Shown here in pieces: positions 1 through 6,593 of a DNA stretch of 11,850 bases (position 1 is the first letter of the stretch; the number at the start of each line of letters is the position of its first letter). The notes under the pieces are model-generated. The model saw nothing but the letters and a program-made list of their open reading frames with translations, was not told the origin of the DNA and did not search any database. Made by a program: the position numbers and the translations under genes. This DNA comes from Steroidobacteraceae bacterium (GTDB taxonomy: Bacteria; Pseudomonadota; Gammaproteobacteria; Steroidobacterales; Steroidobacteraceae), in contig JABEVI010000010.1 of assembly GCA_013044085.1 (NCBI GenBank), positions 1 to 11,850 on the forward strand, read 5' to 3'.

Positions 1-405
1 CTTGTCGATGGCTTCGCCGTACCACTCGAAGCAGTTCACCGCCCATTGCACGCAATAACCCGCGGCGATCGATATCGGCATTCCCATCGTCAGCGAATCC
101 ATCAGCGCAAGCTCATCGCGGTGTGAATCGATCAATTCGGAGAGCTTGCGCAGACATTTCTTGCGGTCGCGCGGTGCAAGATTTGCCCAGACCCCGGAAT
201 CGAAACTGCGGCGCGCGGCCGCGACCGCGCGATCGACATCAGCCGAACCGCAGTTCGGCAACTTCGCCACCACACGTCCCGTACTCGGGTTGACGACATC
301 ATAGGTCTTGCCACTCTGGGCAGGGCCATGCTTGCCGTCGATCACCACCTGCGTCGGCATTTTCAAGGTCTGGGAGCGGGCGTGCCAGTCGATTTGCGCA
401 TTCAT
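1..405 (-). CDS. Aldehyde dehydrogenase, N-terminal part (cut by left window edge)
   Basis: The 135 visible codons read MNAQIDWHARSQTL at the start and contain the N-terminal signature of the NAD(P)-dependent aldehyde dehydrogenase superfamily: VVIDGKHG, then SGKTYDVVNPSTGRVVAKLP (about 32-51), then a DVDRAVAAARRSFDSGVW helix (about 56-73) and the segment ending in MDSLTMGMPI. Family members oxidise aldehydes to acids in the cytoplasm. The Rossmann glycines and the catalytic Cys and Glu lie beyond the window, so activity and cofactor cannot be judged. The start is well supported: GGAGG lies at 415-419, nine bases before the ATG. The ATG overlaps the P450 stop codon (ATGA, 402-405), so the two genes are very likely co-transcribed and translationally coupled. 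The MGMPI segment differs from the GKPI seen in betaine-aldehyde-type enzymes. The family is near certain; the substrate is unknown. Confidence 0.93.
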   Translation of the reverse strand, partial: MNAQIDWHARSQTLKMPTQVVIDGKHGPAQSGKTYDVVNPSTGRVVAKLPNCGSADVDRAVAAARRSFDSGVWANLAPRDRKKCLRKLSELIDSHRDELALMDSLTMGMPISIAAGYCVQWAVNCFEWYGEAIDK

Positions 406-1667
406 GATCTCGATCCTCCATCACTGTTTTCACCAATCCATCCCGGCCGCCGGTCAGCCCGGGGTCGGCAAGGCACATGCAAGTAGCCGCGGAAGCGGAC
501 TCGGCCGCCCCGCGTCGCCGGAGCGGCGAGTTCGTAGCCGGGGAAGCGTTGCAAAAACCGCGATATTGCCACCCGCGCCTCGAGCCGGCCGAGTGTCAGG
601 CCGACGCACTGATGCGGCCCGGAGCCGAAGGCGAGATGTCGGTTCGGTGAGCGCAGCACGTCCAGGCGATCCGGGTCCGGGAACTTCAAAGGGTCCCGAT
701 TGGCCGCACCGATGCACAACCAGATCCGTGTTTCGGGCGGCATTTCGACCTCACCGAACCGCACCGGCCGGGTCGTGATCCGGTTGCCGAGCTGATTAGA
801 GCTCTCGAACCGCAGGAATTCCTCGACCGCGGACTCGATCGCCTCCGGGGTCCGTAACAGGATGCGGCGCGCGCACGGCCAGGCGACCAGGCTCACGAGC
901 GCGTTGCCGATCAGGTTCGTCGTCGTCTCGTGGCCTGCGTTCAGGATGAAAATGCAGTTGTGCAGCAGATCCTTCGCGTCGAGCCGCTCATCGCCACCAT
1001 CGCCGAGGATCAGCCGGCTGAGCACGTCGGTCTCGGGATCACCCAGATGACGGCGCCGTTCGGCAATCAGGCCCCGCAGATACTCGAGCATGTCGCTCAC
1101 CGCGGCATTGCCGCGGGCCGCGGCCTCCATGCCGAGCGAGGGCTCGAGTGCGCCGAGAATGGCGAGCGACCAACCGCGCAAGGGCCCCCGGTCCTCGTGT
1201 GGCACGCGCAGCAGATTGCCGATGATCTCGACCGGTATCGCCCCGGCAAAATCGTCGATCAGGTCGATCGTCTCGCGACCCGCGATCGAATCGAGCAGAC
1301 GCTCGACGAGCGCGACCAAGCCCGTTTCCATCGCCGCGACGTGCCGCGGCGTCAGCGCACCGCCAATCAGGCGTCGCAGACGGGTGTGTACCGGGGGATC
1401 GCGGAATACGAGGCTGCTCGTATGATGATCCCGAAGAGGGGAGTCGCCGAACTTGCGGCCGAATTCCTTGCTCTTGTCCGAACTGAATGTCTTGGTATCC
1501 CGGTAGACGCGGATCAAATCCTCGTAGCGCGTCAGAAAGTACGAACCGTCGGCGAACCTCTTGATCGGCTCGTGGCTGCGCAACGCATCGTAGTAAGGAT
1601 AGGGATCGTCGTAGAAGTCGGCCGGCAACTCCATCAGGTCGAAGCGCGCTGCGATTGCGCGCGCCAT
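402..1667 (-). CDS. Cytochrome P450 (bacterial class I type)
   Basis: This is a soluble haem monooxygenase. Counting from the ATG at 1667 (421 residues), it shows the I-helix oxygen-activation motif AGHETT (244-249), the K-helix ExxR as EFLR (283-286) and the haem loop FGSGPHQCVG (347-356), with Cys354 as the thiolate ligand. The early DDPYPYYDALR segment and the FRDPPVHTRLRRL C-helix region are typical of soluble proteobacterial P450s of about 400 residues. Bacterial P450s of this type need a ferredoxin and reductase; none is in the window. The open frame extends to a TTG at 1769, but the extra 34 residues look non-coding in character. A GTG at 1685 with GGGG six bases upstream is an alternative start; neither site has a strong ribosome binding site. 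The stop overlaps the start of the downstream aldehyde dehydrogenase. The substrate cannot be read from sequence; coupling to a dehydrogenase suggests an alcohol or aldehyde product. Confidence 0.95.
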   Translation of the reverse strand: MARAIAARFDLMELPADFYDDPYPYYDALRSHEPIKRFADGSYFLTRYEDLIRVYRDTKTFSSDKSKEFGRKFGDSPLRDHHTSSLVFRDPPVHTRLRRLIGGALTPRHVAAMETGLVALVERLLDSIAGRETIDLIDDFAGAIPVEIIGNLLRVPHEDRGPLRGWSLAILGALEPSLGMEAAARGNAAVSDMLEYLRGLIAERRRHLGDPETDVLSRLILGDGGDERLDAKDLLHNCIFILNAGHETTTNLIGNALVSLVAWPCARRILLRTPEAIESAVEEFLRFESSNQLGNRITTRPVRFGEVEMPPETRIWLCIGAANRDPLKFPDPDRLDVLRSPNRHLAFGSGPHQCVGLTLGRLEARVAISRFLQRFPGYELAAPATRGGRVRFRGYLHVPCRPRADRRPGWIGENSDGGSRS

Positions 1668-1790
1668 CTCGGGCGAAAAAGCCACAGCGGACCCCAACGA
1701 CGCACTCCAGCCAGCCAGCGAGCCCCTCGGTCGTGGAGCTAACCTACTGGTCCCACGCCCATAAATCAAGCGTCCCGCCGGCGGCGGTTG

Positions 1791-1820
1791 AAATTCGATT
1801 GGTCCTGCGAAAAATTCGAT
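1791..1820. repeat. 9-bp direct repeat AAATTCGAT, 21-bp period, in the divergent P450/MFS region
   Basis: AAATTCGAT occurs at 1791-1799 and again at 1812-1820. The copies are identical and offset by 21 bp, about two helical turns, so a dimeric regulator could meet both on one DNA face. They lie between the P450 start (1667) and the likely MFS start (1884). No regulator gene is adjacent in the window, and two copies of a 9-mer could be chance, so an operator role is only a suggestion. Confidence 0.35.
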
Positions 1821-1834
1821 GCGTCAACAACCCG

Positions 1835-1840
1835 GATAAT
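1835..1840 (+). promoter_or_regulatory. Possible -10 element (GATAAT) for the MFS-GNAT genes
   Basis: GATAAT matches the sigma-70 -10 consensus at five of six positions and lies 43 bases before the preferred MFS start at 1884. No convincing TTGACA-like -35 sits 16-18 bases upstream. The site would support the ATG at 1884 over the ATG at 1839, which overlaps this element. Confidence 0.3.
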
Positions 1841-1883
1841 GTCGTACGCTAGCGCCCCCGCAGTATGCACCGTGCAAAACGCC

Positions 1884-3101
1884 ATGACATCTTCCGTCGC
1901 GGACCGCTCAACACCACTCGAGACCATCATCGGAACTTGGCCTCTGTTGCTGGGTATGGGCGTATTGATGCTGGGGGCTGGACTGCAGAGTACGCTGCTC
2001 GGCGTCCGAGCGACCCTCGAGGGTTTCCCGACCACCGTGACCGGCGTGATCATGTCGTGTTACTACATCGGCTATCTATTGGGCACCATGACGGCGCCGC
2101 GCCTAGTAAGAACCGTCGGCCACATCCGCGCATTTGCGGCGCTCGCGGCGGTCGCATCGGGGGCGATACTTGCGCAGGGCATCTTCGTACAGCCCCTGAC
2201 CTGGGGCCTGATGCGTCTGCTGTCCGGATTGTGTTTCGCCGGCATCTACGTCGTCGCCGAGAGCTGGCTCAACGACCGCGCGAGTCGCGCGACCCGCGGC
2301 CGATTGTTCGCGGTTTACATGGTCGTGCTGTACATCGGCCTCGGCACCGGGCAATTCCTGTTGATTCCCTGGGATCCGCGCACCTCTTCGCCGTTCATGA
2401 TCGTTTCGGTGCTGATTTCGATGGCCATGGTGCCGATCGTGCTCTCCGCTCAACAGGCTCCGGAGGTCGCCATGCCGCGCAAGGTGCGGCTGCGCGACTT
2501 GTACCAGGATTCCCCGCTCGGCGTTGCCGGCGTCACCATATCCGGTCTGATTTCATCGATCATCTTCTCGATGGGACCGGTCTACGCCCGTCTGAGCGGC
2601 CTCGGCATGACCAAGGTCGCCGCCTTCATGTCCTTGAGCATCCTCGCTGGCGTCGTCATGCAATACCCGATAGGCCGGCTCTCGGATCGACTCGATCGGC
2701 GAACCCTGATCGCGGTCGTTTGCATGGTGGCAACCGGCGTTGCCGGCGGTATCGCCATATTTCGCGCCCTGCCGCACGCCCTGTTCCTGGTACTCACGGC
2801 GACCTTCAGTGGCTTCGCCTTGACGCTCTACTCGCTGTCGGTTTCACACGTCAATGACAAACTCGAGCCTTCGGAAATGGTGGCCGCGAGCAGCGCGCTG
2901 TTGCGCATCAACGGCACCGCCGCGGCATTCGGGCCGACACTGATCGGCGCCTTGATGTCTTTTTTTGGGCCGCGCGCATACTTCGCGTCACTCGCCTCGC
3001 TGACCGGAGCGCTGACCTTGTTCGACCTTTGGCGCAGCATGCGCAAGCGGACGACACCGGAGCATAAGAACGCATTCGTCAACACCCGGCCACGAGCCTG
3101 A
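1884..3101 (+). CDS. MFS transporter, YcaD-like
   Basis: A 12-helix major facilitator superfamily permease of the inner membrane, 405 residues from the ATG at 1884 (E. coli YcaD is of similar size). The sequence follows the YcaD pattern throughout: SCYYIGYLLGT in the second helix, a VVAESWLND signature (about 124-131), ATRGRLFAVYMVV, then GVAGVTISGLI, and the cytoplasmic loop motif PIGRLSDRLDRR (about 262-273) between the two halves. The TTG at 1788 allows a 437-residue reading and an ATG at 1839 one of 420, but the first hydrophobic helix begins after LETIIGTWPLL, so the short form keeps every helix. No good ribosome binding site favours any start. The substrate of YcaD-type carriers is not known. 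It is divergent from the P450 and probably co-transcribed with the GNAT gene 7 bases downstream. Confidence 0.9.
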   Translation: MTSSVADRSTPLETIIGTWPLLLGMGVLMLGAGLQSTLLGVRATLEGFPTTVTGVIMSCYYIGYLLGTMTAPRLVRTVGHIRAFAALAAVASGAILAQGIFVQPLTWGLMRLLSGLCFAGIYVVAESWLNDRASRATRGRLFAVYMVVLYIGLGTGQFLLIPWDPRTSSPFMIVSVLISMAMVPIVLSAQQAPEVAMPRKVRLRDLYQDSPLGVAGVTISGLISSIIFSMGPVYARLSGLGMTKVAAFMSLSILAGVVMQYPIGRLSDRLDRRTLIAVVCMVATGVAGGIAIFRALPHALFLVLTATFSGFALTLYSLSVSHVNDKLEPSEMVAASSALLRINGTAAAFGPTLIGALMSFFGPRAYFASLASLTGALTLFDLWRSMRKRTTPEHKNAFVNTRPRA

Positions 3102-3108
3102 ATTCGCA

Positions 3109-3723
3109 GTGGCTGACCTTATCATGCTTCCGAACGGTTACAGCGACGTCCCCGGTTCGAAATTGGCCGCCGTCGTCACCTGTCTGGAAATGCGCGAACG
3201 ACCGGCACTTCGCCCGGAACGATCCGCGGTGCCCTGGACGCTGCGCAGGGTGGTCGAACCGAGAACCGAATGGTACCGGGATCTGTTTCGACGCGTTGGC
3301 CTCGAGTGGCTGTGGTTCTCCCGATTGACGATGCCGCGCAGCGAACTCGAACAGATACTCGGCAACCCGGACGTGGAAATCCATGCCCTCGAGGTCGACG
3401 GCCACGACGAGGGCTTGCTCGAACTCGATTTCAGGCAGGCGGGGCAGTGCGAACTCGCATTCTTCGGGGTCACGCGCACTGTCCAGGGCACTGGGGCCGG
3501 GCGTTGGCTGATGAATCGGGCCCTCGAGCAGGCCTGGTCGCGACCGATCGAGCGGCTTTGGGTGCATACCTGCACCCATGATCACCCGCAAGCGCTCGCG
3601 TTCTACCTGCGCACCGGCTTTCTTGCCTATGCGCGGCGGATCGAGATCGCCGACGACCCGCGCTTGATCGGGCTCGCACCCGCGGACGCGGCAGCGCACA
3701 TTCCGATCATCAACCGGACGTGA
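3109..3723 (+). CDS. GNAT-family N-acetyltransferase
   Basis: Predicted cytoplasmic acetyltransferase of 204 residues using acetyl-CoA. The core fold is visible as beta strand ELAFFGVTRTVQG leading into the acetyl-CoA pyrophosphate loop Q126-G-T-G-A-G131, followed by the helix GRWLMNRALEQA, the strand RLWVHTCTHDHP and motif B as HPQALAFYLRTGF (159-171). An N-terminal segment with LPNGYSDVPGSKLAAVVTCLEM precedes the catalytic fold and looks like a conserved element of a GNAT subfamily rather than a random extension, so the start must lie at the GTG at 3109 or the ATG at 3124. Neither has a clear ribosome binding site; the 7-base gap from the MFS stop suggests coupling to that gene. It meets the methyltransferase gene end to end with only 9 bases between stops. 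The acceptor substrate is unknown. Confidence 0.9.
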   Translation: MADLIMLPNGYSDVPGSKLAAVVTCLEMRERPALRPERSAVPWTLRRVVEPRTEWYRDLFRRVGLEWLWFSRLTMPRSELEQILGNPDVEIHALEVDGHDEGLLELDFRQAGQCELAFFGVTRTVQGTGAGRWLMNRALEQAWSRPIERLWVHTCTHDHPQALAFYLRTGFLAYARRIEIADDPRLIGLAPADAAAHIPIINRT

Positions 3724-3732
3724 GCGTCGCGT

Positions 3733-4374
3733 CTATTCGGCGGCGTTACGCCAGACGCTCGCCAGCCAGGGCTGTTCTGCGCGCGGCAGGCCCTGTGGCC
3801 GATAGTAATGCTCCAATTCGACGAATCCGGCCTGGGATATGTAAACGCGCCATGCATCGATCGCGTGATACACCCCGTAACGATTTCCCCGCCATCCTTC
3901 TTCGTTGTCCCCGCGCGGGTTCGAACTGAAGAGGACACCCCGAATCTTGAGGCTGTCGCGCAAGCAGCCGAGCACACCGGGCAGGGCCTGGGTTGGAACG
4001 TGAAAGAGGGATGCGTTCGCGAATATGCCGTCGAAAAACCGTGACGGCAATTGCAGAGCCATAAAGTCCTGATGCCAGACCTCGCAGCCGCTATCCGCCC
4101 TGGCCATGGCGACAAAATCGGTCGTACCGTCCAATCCGATCGCAACGTGGCCGAGAGCGCTCAATGTGCGCAAATCACGCCCTGGACCGCAGCCGAAATC
4201 GAGGATTCGAAACGGCGCCTTGCCATCGATATGCCGCAGCAACGCCGCGATGTTCTGGCTGACGTCATGGTCTCTCGTACGGGCGCGAAATTCCTCTGCT
4301 CTTTCCGCGTAGTAGGCGAGGGTTCGGACCGATGTGCCGCTCAAATTCCGCCGTTCATCCTGTTGGTCAGTCAT
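3733..4374 (-). CDS. Class I SAM-dependent methyltransferase
   Basis: A cytoplasmic methyltransferase of 213 residues with the Rossmann-like SAM fold. Motif I is ILDFGCGPGRD (57-67), the acidic residue at the end of strand 2 is D82 in AIGLDGTT, motif II/post-II is HQDFMALQLP with FDGIFANASLFHVP (114-127), and RGVLFSSNPRG follows as motif III. The N-terminal LAYYAERAEEFRART is the usual substrate-lid helix of UbiE/BioC-like enzymes. The frame is open to 4521, but the ATG at 4374 is preferred because AGGA (4383-4386) lies eight bases before it and homology-like sequence starts there; the 49 residues upstream are low-complexity. Codon position and motifs rule out the overlapping plus-strand frames. 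The acceptor could be a small metabolite; I cannot name it. Confidence 0.9.
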   Translation of the reverse strand: MTDQQDERRNLSGTSVRTLAYYAERAEEFRARTRDHDVSQNIAALLRHIDGKAPFRILDFGCGPGRDLRTLSALGHVAIGLDGTTDFVAMARADSGCEVWHQDFMALQLPSRFFDGIFANASLFHVPTQALPGVLGCLRDSLKIRGVLFSSNPRGDNEEGWRGNRYGVYHAIDAWRVYISQAGFVELEHYYRPQGLPRAEQPWLASVWRNAAE

Positions 4375-4433
4375 TTGTCGGATCCTAGCATCACCCCGGC
4401 CCGAGGCGGTGGCCGAGACCAGCCGACCGGCGG

Positions 4434-4439
4434 TAAGAT
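4434..4439 (+). promoter_or_regulatory. Possible -10 element (TAAGAT) before the DUF4019 gene
   Basis: TAAGAT in the context GGTAAGATGCTCG lies 57 bases before the DUF4019 ATG, inside the 122-base region divergent from the methyltransferase. It resembles the -10 consensus, but no clear -35 is visible. It would serve the DUF4019-cupredoxin-phosphatase run. Confidence 0.35.
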
Positions 4440-4496
4440 GCTCGCAACGACTCGCCGCCCCTGGCGAGGTTCCCGGGAAGCATTCGGGGGTTTCAG

Positions 4497-4931
4497 ATGT
4501 GGCTGATTGATCGATTTGCACGCCTTTTTACGCTGCTGTTCCTGATTGGCGCCCTGAGCGCGACCGCGACGGCGCGCGTCAGCAATCCGGAACCGGCGGC
4601 CGAGGCTGCCGCCGCAAAGTGGCTGGCCTTGGTGGATGCTGGAAAATACAACCGGAGTTGGATCCAGGCCGCGAGCTACGTACGCCAAACAGTCGCGCAG
4701 GCGGCATGGTCATCCTCAGTCGCGGCGGCGCGCGCGCAGTGCGGCCCGCTGCAGGCTCGCCGGCTCGCCTCGGCCTATGTCACCTCCTACCTGCCCGATT
4801 CGCCCGACGGACACTACGTGGTCATCCACTATTCGAGCCAGTTCGCCCGCAAGAAAAAGGTCGTCGAAACCCTCACGATGGTCGAGCAGTCGCCGAATCA
4901 GTGGCGGGTCATCGGCTATTACATCAATTGA
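4497..4931 (+). CDS. Secreted DUF4019-domain protein
   Basis: A 144-residue protein with an N-terminal signal peptide: M-W-L-I-D-R-F-A-R followed by the hydrophobic stretch LFTLLFLIGALSATATA, with likely cleavage near residue 26 (ATA-R). The mature part matches the DUF4019 pattern: an AAAKWLALVDAGKYNRSW segment (about 38-55), a central stretch with QCGPLQARRLASAYVTSYLP, then the strand PDGHYVVIHYSSQFARKKKVVETLTM and the closing WRVIGYYIN. DUF4019 has no established biochemical role; these are small exported alpha/beta proteins. The ATG has GGGGG about six bases upstream. The cupredoxin gene follows after 22 bases, so they are likely co-transcribed. Assignment to the domain family is from remembered pattern and not from a search. 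Confidence 0.85.
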   Translation: MWLIDRFARLFTLLFLIGALSATATARVSNPEPAAEAAAAKWLALVDAGKYNRSWIQAASYVRQTVAQAAWSSSVAAARAQCGPLQARRLASAYVTSYLPDSPDGHYVVIHYSSQFARKKKVVETLTMVEQSPNQWRVIGYYIN

Positions 4932-4953
4932 CGGACCGGGAACGGGTCGGAAC

Positions 4954-5544
4954 ATGAAGCATTCAATGAACCACCTCGTTCCCGCGATGCTCGCGGTCGG
5001 CATGCACATGAGCCCAGGGCCGAAGCAAATGCCGAAACCCGGCCGGCCGATCAGCTACTCGGCAGCCAAACCGTTGATCCTGTACAGCGACACGAGTGGC
5101 AAGAGCTCGGAACATGCGAATCACCGCGCCGTCCTGTTCACGGGCCGTAGAATTCACATCGTCATGGTGGCCGTGAAGCCCGGAGCACCCGATCAAACTT
5201 TTGAAGTACACAAATTCGTCGACCCGCAAATCGACACACCGGCAGGCTCGAGGGTCACTTTGACCCTGTTGAACATGGATTACGGTCCAGGCATGGTTCA
5301 CGGCATCGTCATCGGCGCAGCCAAGCCACCGTACAAGACTGTCGTGCCTCTGCCCGTCACCGCACAGTTCGCCGAGATTCCCCTCACGATGCCGCGCACC
5401 TCTCAATCCCCCGGCAAATCCGCCTACTTCGTTGCGACCCGCACCTTCGTCGCTCCCCGACGGCCCGGCCTGTATTACTATTTTTGCCAGATGCCCGGCC
5501 ACGCGAAGGCTGGAATGTATGGCAGGTGGGTGGTCACGCCTTGA
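4954..5544 (+). CDS. Rusticyanin/sulfocyanin-like blue-copper (cupredoxin) protein
   Basis: Predicted type 1 copper electron carrier or copper-binding protein, 196 residues. The C-terminal loop FCQMPGHAKAGMYG supplies Cys178, His183 and Met188 with C-x4-H-x4-M spacing, the same as in rusticyanin; His116 in GPGMVHGIVIG is the likely first histidine ligand. Strand sequences TPAGSRVTLTLLNMD and AYFVATRTFVAPRRPGLYYYFC fit a cupredoxin beta sandwich. The open frame reaches back to 4636 but that part overlaps the DUF4019 gene in another frame, so the ATG at 4954 is chosen; the ribosome binding site is weak. The N terminus is odd: only a short hydrophobic stretch (HLVPAMLAVGM), flanked by histidines and methionines, serves as a possible signal peptide. 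Periplasmic location is therefore inferred from the family and not firmly from the sequence. It lies between the DUF4019 gene (22 bases) and the phosphatase gene (16 bases). Confidence 0.85.
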   Translation: MKHSMNHLVPAMLAVGMHMSPGPKQMPKPGRPISYSAAKPLILYSDTSGKSSEHANHRAVLFTGRRIHIVMVAVKPGAPDQTFEVHKFVDPQIDTPAGSRVTLTLLNMDYGPGMVHGIVIGAAKPPYKTVVPLPVTAQFAEIPLTMPRTSQSPGKSAYFVATRTFVAPRRPGLYYYFCQMPGHAKAGMYGRWVVTP

Positions 5545-5560
5545 ACGGCGGACGGTGTTG

Positions 5561-6490
5561 ATGCGCGGTCTCGATGTGATCGGCGATGTGCATGGCCACT
5601 TCGACAAACTCGTGGCACTGCTCGAACACCTCGGATATTCCGGATCCGAATCCACACCGTATCGACACGCCAATCGCACCGCCATCTTCGTCGGCGATCT
5701 GATCGATCGGGGACCGATGCAACTGGCGACCGTGAATCTGGTGCGCCGGATGGTTGAGGCGGGCACGGCCCGTTGCGTCATGGGAAATCATGAGTTCAAC
5801 GCCGTTTCCTGGACCCTTCGCGACCCGCTACACCCAAGGCGATTTCTCAGACCGCACAGCAAACACTCGCATCGGAAACAACATCATGCCTTCTTGAGGG
5901 AGGTCGAGGCGACGCCGCGGCATGCCGAGATCATCGCGTGGTTTCGAACTCTGCCGATGTGGCTCGATCTGGGCGGACTGCGGGTCGTACATGCCTGCTG
6001 GCACCAGGCATCAATGGATCCCTTGCATGCGCTGATGGGCACCGGCGCCAGGCTGAGCGACGAACTGATCGTCGCCGCCAATCTCAGCGGACATTGGGCG
6101 CACGAGGCGGTCGAAGTCGTGTGCAAAGGACCCGAGATTGCGCTGCCGGACGGCGCGGCGTTCACTGACAAGGACGGTAAAATAAGGCGGCGGGTGAGGG
6201 TGCGTTGGTGGAAGGAGGACGTTGCGAGCTATCGCGACGCGGCGATCGTGCCGGCCGGTGACGAGACCTTCATCCCGGATCTGCCGTTGCCCGCCGAGTG
6301 GCGAGGACACCCTTATTCAGGTCCGCCGGTCCTGTTCGGCCATTATTGGTTCTCCGGAAAACCAACGGTGATTTCACCCCGGTTCGCTTGCCTGGATTAC
6401 AGCGTTGCCAAGGGCGGCCCGCTGGTCGCGTATCGCTGGGACGGCGAGCGGGAATTGCGTTCCGAGAAGTTGGCCTGGCTCCAAATGTGA
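5561..6490 (+). CDS. PPP-family metallophosphoesterase (PrpE/ApaH-like)
   Basis: A 309-residue two-metal phosphoesterase, expected to be cytoplasmic because it lacks a signal peptide. All ligand blocks are present in order: GDVHGH (8-13), GDLIDRG (45-51), GNHE (75-78), a HACWH block (144-148) and FGHYW (260-263), ending with CLDYSVAKGGPLVAYRW, a tail typical of bacterial PPP enzymes related to diadenosine tetraphosphatase and PrpE. The substrate could be a phosphoprotein or a dinucleoside polyphosphate. A histidine- and basic-rich loop (about 93-109, with RRFLRPHSKHSHRKQHH) lies between the GNHE and HACWH blocks. The reading frame is open to 5432 inside the cupredoxin gene, but GDVHGH must be near the N terminus in this family, so the ATG at 5561 is chosen (GGACGG nearby). 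Sixteen bases separate it from the cupredoxin stop. Confidence 0.92.
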   Translation: MRGLDVIGDVHGHFDKLVALLEHLGYSGSESTPYRHANRTAIFVGDLIDRGPMQLATVNLVRRMVEAGTARCVMGNHEFNAVSWTLRDPLHPRRFLRPHSKHSHRKQHHAFLREVEATPRHAEIIAWFRTLPMWLDLGGLRVVHACWHQASMDPLHALMGTGARLSDELIVAANLSGHWAHEAVEVVCKGPEIALPDGAAFTDKDGKIRRRVRVRWWKEDVASYRDAAIVPAGDETFIPDLPLPAEWRGHPYSGPPVLFGHYWFSGKPTVISPRFACLDYSVAKGGPLVAYRWDGERELRSEKLAWLQM

Positions 6491-6505
6491 TCCAGCGCCC
6501 ATTCC

Positions 6506-6539
6506 CGCCGTCTGTCACCCGTCAAGGTGACAGGCGGCG
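6506..6539 (+). terminator. 14-bp stem-loop after the phosphatase gene
   Basis: The arms 6506-6519 and 6526-6539 are reverse complements except for one position that forms a G-U pair in RNA; the loop is six bases (6520-6525). It begins 15 bases after the phosphatase stop. No U-tract follows, so it may be a terminator lacking the tract, a transcript-end stabiliser or a 5' leader element of the lipoprotein gene. A nine-base CAGGCGGCG of the right arm recurs at 6541-6549. Confidence 0.55.
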
Positions 6540-6578
6540 CCAGGCGGCGATGTCAACATAACGGTGTCCTCGACTTAC

Positions 6579-6584
6579 AAGGAG
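6579..6584 (+). promoter_or_regulatory. Ribosome binding site AAGGAG deciding the lipoprotein start
   Basis: AAGGAG followed by nine bases and then ATG at 6594. It is the clearest ribosome binding site on the plus strand here and rules out the in-frame GTG at 6564, which lies upstream of it. Confidence 0.8.
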
Positions 6585-6593
6585 ATCGTTGAG

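Noticed and set aside
930..1742. 270-codon plus-strand frame opposite the P450 gene
   Set aside because: It is antisense to a gene with all P450 motifs; the product has no recognisable domain, as expected of a mirror frame in GC-rich DNA.
1668..1769. 34-residue N-terminal extension of the P450 from a TTG start
   Set aside because: Related P450s start just before the DPYPYY segment; the extension has low-complexity Arg/Gly/Ser/Pro content and a rare start codon.
1865..2857. 330-codon plus-strand frame inside the MFS gene
   Set aside because: It overlaps the transporter in another frame and is rich in Arg, His and Pro with no hydrophobic helices or motifs.
3079..3699. 206-codon minus-strand frame opposite the GNAT gene
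   Set aside because: The plus strand carries the acetyl-CoA loop and motif B; the antisense product shows no domain.
4636..4953. N-terminal extension of the cupredoxin reading frame
   Set aside because: It lies in a second frame of the DUF4019 gene, is Arg/Pro/Ser-rich and lacks any domain; the cupredoxin starts at 4954.
4963..5781. 272-codon minus-strand frame opposite the cupredoxin and phosphatase genes
   Set aside because: It spans two genes with intact copper and metal motifs on the other strand and resembles no family.
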